Shown here in pieces: positions 61,409-64,000 of a DNA stretch of 64,000 bases. The DNA is from Sphingobium chungbukense (lineage in GTDB: Bacteria; Pseudomonadota; Alphaproteobacteria; Sphingomonadales; Sphingomonadaceae): contig NZ_LBIC01000014.1 of NCBI RefSeq assembly GCF_001005725.1, positions 1 through 64,000 on the forward strand, given 5' to 3'. The notes below the pieces were generated by a model, which did no database searches, was not told where the DNA came from, and saw only the letters and a program-made list of their open reading frames with translations. Position numbers and translations under genes: made by a program. Numbering within the stretch: the first letter of the stretch is position 1; the number at the start of each line of letters is the position of its first letter.

Positions 61409-61840
61409 ATGGACGGGGTGGTTTCGGTCCGGACAGTAGGCCACGAATTGGCGCTCAAGGCAGCGGCTGCCGCCGTTGCCATGGGTGCGGCGGCGGGCTG
61501 TCCGGTCGTTGCCGCGGTGGTCGGCGCGGGGGGAGACCTGGTCGCGTTCGTGCGCGCCAGCGGCTCCCCTTCGCCGTCTGCAAAGATCGCGCAGGACAAG
61601 GCTTACAGCGCCGCCAGCTTCCGCGTCCCGACGCCGGATCTCTATGCGATGGTTTCGGGCAATCCGGCCTTGCGCGACGGGATCGTCGCGCAGCCGGGAA
61701 TAGCGATGTTCGGCGGCGGCCTACCGATCGAAATTGCCGGTGAATTCGTCGGTGCGATTGGTATTTCCGGCGGGAGCGAAGCGATGGACGTCGAGTACGC
61801 CAACGCCGGCCTCGCTGCGATCGGCGCAAGGCAATTCTGA
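61409..61840 (+). CDS. GlcG/HbpS-like DUF336 protein
   Basis: This 143-residue protein has AAAAAVAMGAAAGCPVVAAVV, VRASGSPSPSAKIAQDKAYSA and FGGGLPIEIAGEFVGAIGISG, the DUF336 pattern. The family includes heme-binding HbpS, and members occur in many aromatic operons without a clear role. The start is 2 nt after the dioxygenase stop. A role in maintaining the dioxygenase is a guess. Confidence 0.88.
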   Translation: MDGVVSVRTVGHELALKAAAAAVAMGAAAGCPVVAAVVGAGGDLVAFVRASGSPSPSAKIAQDKAYSAASFRVPTPDLYAMVSGNPALRDGIVAQPGIAMFGGGLPIEIAGEFVGAIGISGGSEAMDVEYANAGLAAIGARQF

Positions 61841-61880
61841 CGCCCCATGGGTTCTGGCAAAACGTAGGTAATATGCACCA

Positions 61881-63365
61881 ATGACTTCCGTCTCCTCCTC
61901 TCCAATCACGGATACTATCCTGAACTTCATCGACGGGTCCTATCGCGAAGGCAGCGAGGGCAAGTCGTTTTCCAACGTCAATCCGGCCACCGGGGCCGAG
62001 ATCGGGGTTGTGCACGAAGCAAGCCAGGCAGACGTCGCCGACGCCGTGGCTGCGGCCAAGGCCGCGCTTACCGGGCCGTGGGGCAAGATGACCACGGCCG
62101 AACGGGTCAAGCTGATCACCGCCGTGGCGACCGAGATCGAACGCCGAGCGGATGATTTCCTGGCTGCCGAAGTGGCCGACACCGGCAAGCCGCGTCATGT
62201 TGCGTCGCATATCGATATTCCGCGCGGAGCCGCTAACTTCCGCATGTTCGCCGATGTCGTCTCGACGATGCCGGGCGAAAGCTTCAACACGCCAACCCCC
62301 GATGGCGGCCAGGCGTTCAACTATACCGTGCGCAAGCCCAAGGGTGTGGTCGCCGTCGTCTGCCCGTGGAACTTCCCGCTGCTGCTGATGACCTGGAAGG
62401 TTGGCCCGGCGCTTGCCTGCGGCAATACCGTGGTGGTCAAGCCGTCCGAGGAAACGCCTCGTACCGCTGCCCTACTGGGCGAAGTGATGAACGCGGTGGG
62501 CATGCCCAAGGGTGTCTACAACGTCGTCCATGGATTCGGTCCGGGTTCGGCCGGCGAATTCCTCACGTCCAACCCCGATGTCGATGCCATCACCTTCACC
62601 GGCGAAACCGGCACCGGACAGGCCATCATGCAGAAGGCCGCGACCGGCGTTCGCGACATCTCGTTCGAACTCGGTGGCAAGAACCCGGCGATCGTGTTCG
62701 CCGATGCCGACCTCGACAAAGCGGTCGAGGGTCTGTCGCGCTCGGTCTTCCTGAACACCGGGCAGGTCTGCCTCGGAACCGAGCGGGTCTATGTCGAACG
62801 GCCGATCTTCGATGCCTTCGTGGCGCGGATGGCGGCGGCGGCGCAGGACTTCAAGCCGGGCGTGACCGGTGATCGCGCCTATCTCGGCCCTCTGATCAGC
62901 GCCGAGCACCGCGAGAAAGTGCTGGGCTACTATCGCCGTGCGGTCGAGGACGGGGCCACCGTGGTCACCGGCGGCGGCGTTCCTGAAATCTCGGGCGCGG
63001 AAGCCGGCGGCTTCTTCGTGGAACCGACGTTGTGGATCGACGTCGCCCACGGCGACACCGTGATGCGCGAGGAAATCTTCGGGCCGTGCTGCGGCATCTT
63101 ACCGTTCGACAGCGAGGACGAGGTGATCGCGCTGGCAAACGATACGGTATACGGCCTGTGCGCCTCAGTCTGGACCGAAAACCTGTCCCGCGGACACCGC
63201 GTGGCGGCGGCGATGGAGGTGGGGGTGTGCTGGGTCAATTCCTGGTTCCTGCGCGATCTGCGCACGGCTTTCGGCGGGTCCGGCCATTCCGGCATAGGCC
63301 GGGAAGGCGGGGTGCACAGCCTCGAATTCTACACCGAGATCACCAACATCTGCGTAAAGCTTTAA
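61881..63365 (+). CDS. xylG: 2-hydroxymuconate-semialdehyde dehydrogenase
   Basis: This 494-residue NAD-dependent aldehyde dehydrogenase of the XylG/DmpC type has VVCPWNFPLLLMTWK, base in FELGGKNPAIV, nucleophile in GQVCLGTERVYVER, and ending HSLEFYTEITNICVKL. It oxidises the semialdehyde to 2-hydroxymuconate, the oxalocrotonate branch that runs beside the hydrolase branch. Confidence 0.93.
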   Translation: MTSVSSSPITDTILNFIDGSYREGSEGKSFSNVNPATGAEIGVVHEASQADVADAVAAAKAALTGPWGKMTTAERVKLITAVATEIERRADDFLAAEVADTGKPRHVASHIDIPRGAANFRMFADVVSTMPGESFNTPTPDGGQAFNYTVRKPKGVVAVVCPWNFPLLLMTWKVGPALACGNTVVVKPSEETPRTAALLGEVMNAVGMPKGVYNVVHGFGPGSAGEFLTSNPDVDAITFTGETGTGQAIMQKAATGVRDISFELGGKNPAIVFADADLDKAVEGLSRSVFLNTGQVCLGTERVYVERPIFDAFVARMAAAAQDFKPGVTGDRAYLGPLISAEHREKVLGYYRRAVEDGATVVTGGGVPEISGAEAGGFFVEPTLWIDVAHGDTVMREEIFGPCCGILPFDSEDEVIALANDTVYGLCASVWTENLSRGHRVAAAMEVGVCWVNSWFLRDLRTAFGGSGHSGIGREGGVHSLEFYTEITNICVKL

Positions 63366-63369
63366 GACG

Positions 63370-64000
63370 ATGACTATCGACCCTAAAACCATCGAACAAG
63401 CGGCTCTGGCGCTGCGCGGCGCCGCCGAAAGCGGCACACCGGTCAGTCCGATCCGAGACCTGATTGCCGCCGGTGGCGTTGAGGCCGCCTATGCTGTGCA
63501 GGAATCCAACACCCGGCACTACCTGGCTAGCGGGCGGCGGCTCGTAGGGCGCAAGATCGGCCTGACGTCGCTTGCAGTCCAGCGCCAGTTGGGGGTGGAC
63601 CAGCCCGATTACGGGATGCTGTTCGCAGACATGGACGTGCCGGAAGGTATCCCGGTGTCGCTTGATCAGGTCATCCAGCCCAAGGTCGAGGCCGAGATTG
63701 CGATCGTCGTTGGGCGGGATTTGCCCCACCCCGACATGACCACCGCCGAGATGATCCGCGCGGTCGAATATGTCGTTCCGGCAATCGAGATCGTCGACAG
63801 CCGCGTCGCCAACTGGGACATCAAGATCTGGGACACGATCGCCGACAACGCGTCGAGCGGACTGTTCGTGCTCGGCGCGGTGCCGCGCAAGCTAGATAGG
63901 CTGGATTTGCGCACGTGCGGCATGGTTATGGAGGTAAAAGGCGAACCGATTTCGGTCGGCGCCGGGATCGCCTGTCTTGGTAGCCCAATCACCTCTTCCC
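63370..64000 (+). CDS. xylJ: 2-oxopent-4-enoate hydratase (cut by window end)
   Basis: From ATG 63370 an open frame runs past the window end. It shows RLVGRKIGLTSLAVQRQLG, PDYGMLFADM, KVEAEIAIVVGRDL and PAIEIVDSRVANWDIKIWDT cut here into its family blocks. This is the DmpE/XylJ hydratase family; the related 4-oxalocrotonate decarboxylase is an alternative. It starts 4 nt after the dehydrogenase stop. A pyruvate aldolase and acetaldehyde dehydrogenase would be expected next. Confidence 0.88.
   Translation, partial: MTIDPKTIEQAALALRGAAESGTPVSPIRDLIAAGGVEAAYAVQESNTRHYLASGRRLVGRKIGLTSLAVQRQLGVDQPDYGMLFADMDVPEGIPVSLDQVIQPKVEAEIAIVVGRDLPHPDMTTAEMIRAVEYVVPAIEIVDSRVANWDIKIWDTIADNASSGLFVLGAVPRKLDRLDLRTCGMVMEVKGEPISVGAGIACLGSPITSS

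Overview
The window is a dense aromatic-catabolism region of an alphaproteobacterium, most likely a sphingomonad (Sphingobium or Novosphingobium type). This is inferred from scattered Rieske oxygenase alpha/beta pairs without a local reductase, TonB-dependent receptors placed inside catabolic operons, and IS5-family elements at the edges. The DNA is GC-rich. No rRNA, tRNA or CRISPR array was seen.

Layout. 1-3.3 kb is mobile-element debris: a MarR-like gene end, a DUF4142 gene, a complete IS5-family element, and IS3 and IS5 fragments. 3.3-4.3 kb is an EamA exporter (minus). 4.4-14.1 kb (plus) is an operon of a naphthalene-dioxygenase-like alpha/beta pair, a zinc alcohol dehydrogenase, pyruvate phosphate dikinase, a DapA-family lyase, a ketopantoate-reductase-like enzyme, a tartrate/malate-dehydrogenase-like enzyme, DUF1330 and a small membrane protein. 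14.1-17.4 kb (minus) has a second ketopantoate-reductase-like enzyme, an NtaA-type flavin monooxygenase and a fatty-acid-desaturase-like protein. At 17.57-18.53 kb a second IS5-family element with a TTA target duplication sits inside codon 10 of an IclR-type regulator gene. 19.4-24.5 kb has an MFS exporter, a class III CoA-transferase, HpaI-type aldolase and HpaH-type hydratase, and a divergent meta-cleavage hydrolase.

24.5-34.3 kb (plus) is a CoA-dependent beta-oxidation operon: DUF2390 protein, MFE2-type dehydrogenase, three acyl-CoA dehydrogenases (one resembling methylsuccinyl-CoA dehydrogenase), CoA-transferase, thiolase, and two hot-dog hydratases (one resembling mesaconyl-C4-CoA hydratase). 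A glutaryl-CoA dehydrogenase faces it. 36.0-43.8 kb (minus) is an unusual operon joining a vanillyl-alcohol-oxidase/p-cresol-methylhydroxylase system (two flavoprotein paralogues, lipoprotein cytochrome c, Tat protein, aldehyde dehydrogenase) to a non-oxidative hydroxyarylate decarboxylase (UbiX, UbiD and small zinc-ribbon subunit).

43.9-53.9 kb (minus) holds another aldehyde dehydrogenase, two TonB receptors, a 2-hydroxychromene-2-carboxylate isomerase, a salicylate/anthranilate-type hydroxylase alpha/beta pair, a Rieske ferredoxin and a BphC-type extradiol dioxygenase. 54.1-64 kb (plus) holds a benzoate-dioxygenase-like pair, a PdxA-type diol dehydrogenase, a second salicylate-type alpha/beta pair, a BphK-like glutathione transferase, and a classical catechol meta pathway that runs off the window end.

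Together the genes could take polycyclic or substituted aromatics through hydroxylation, salicylate/benzoate-level intermediates and catechol to pyruvate and acetyl-CoA, with pyruvate phosphate dikinase feeding pyruvate back to PEP. Substrates are inferred from families only. All homology calls were made by eye from remembered family motifs; no database search was run.
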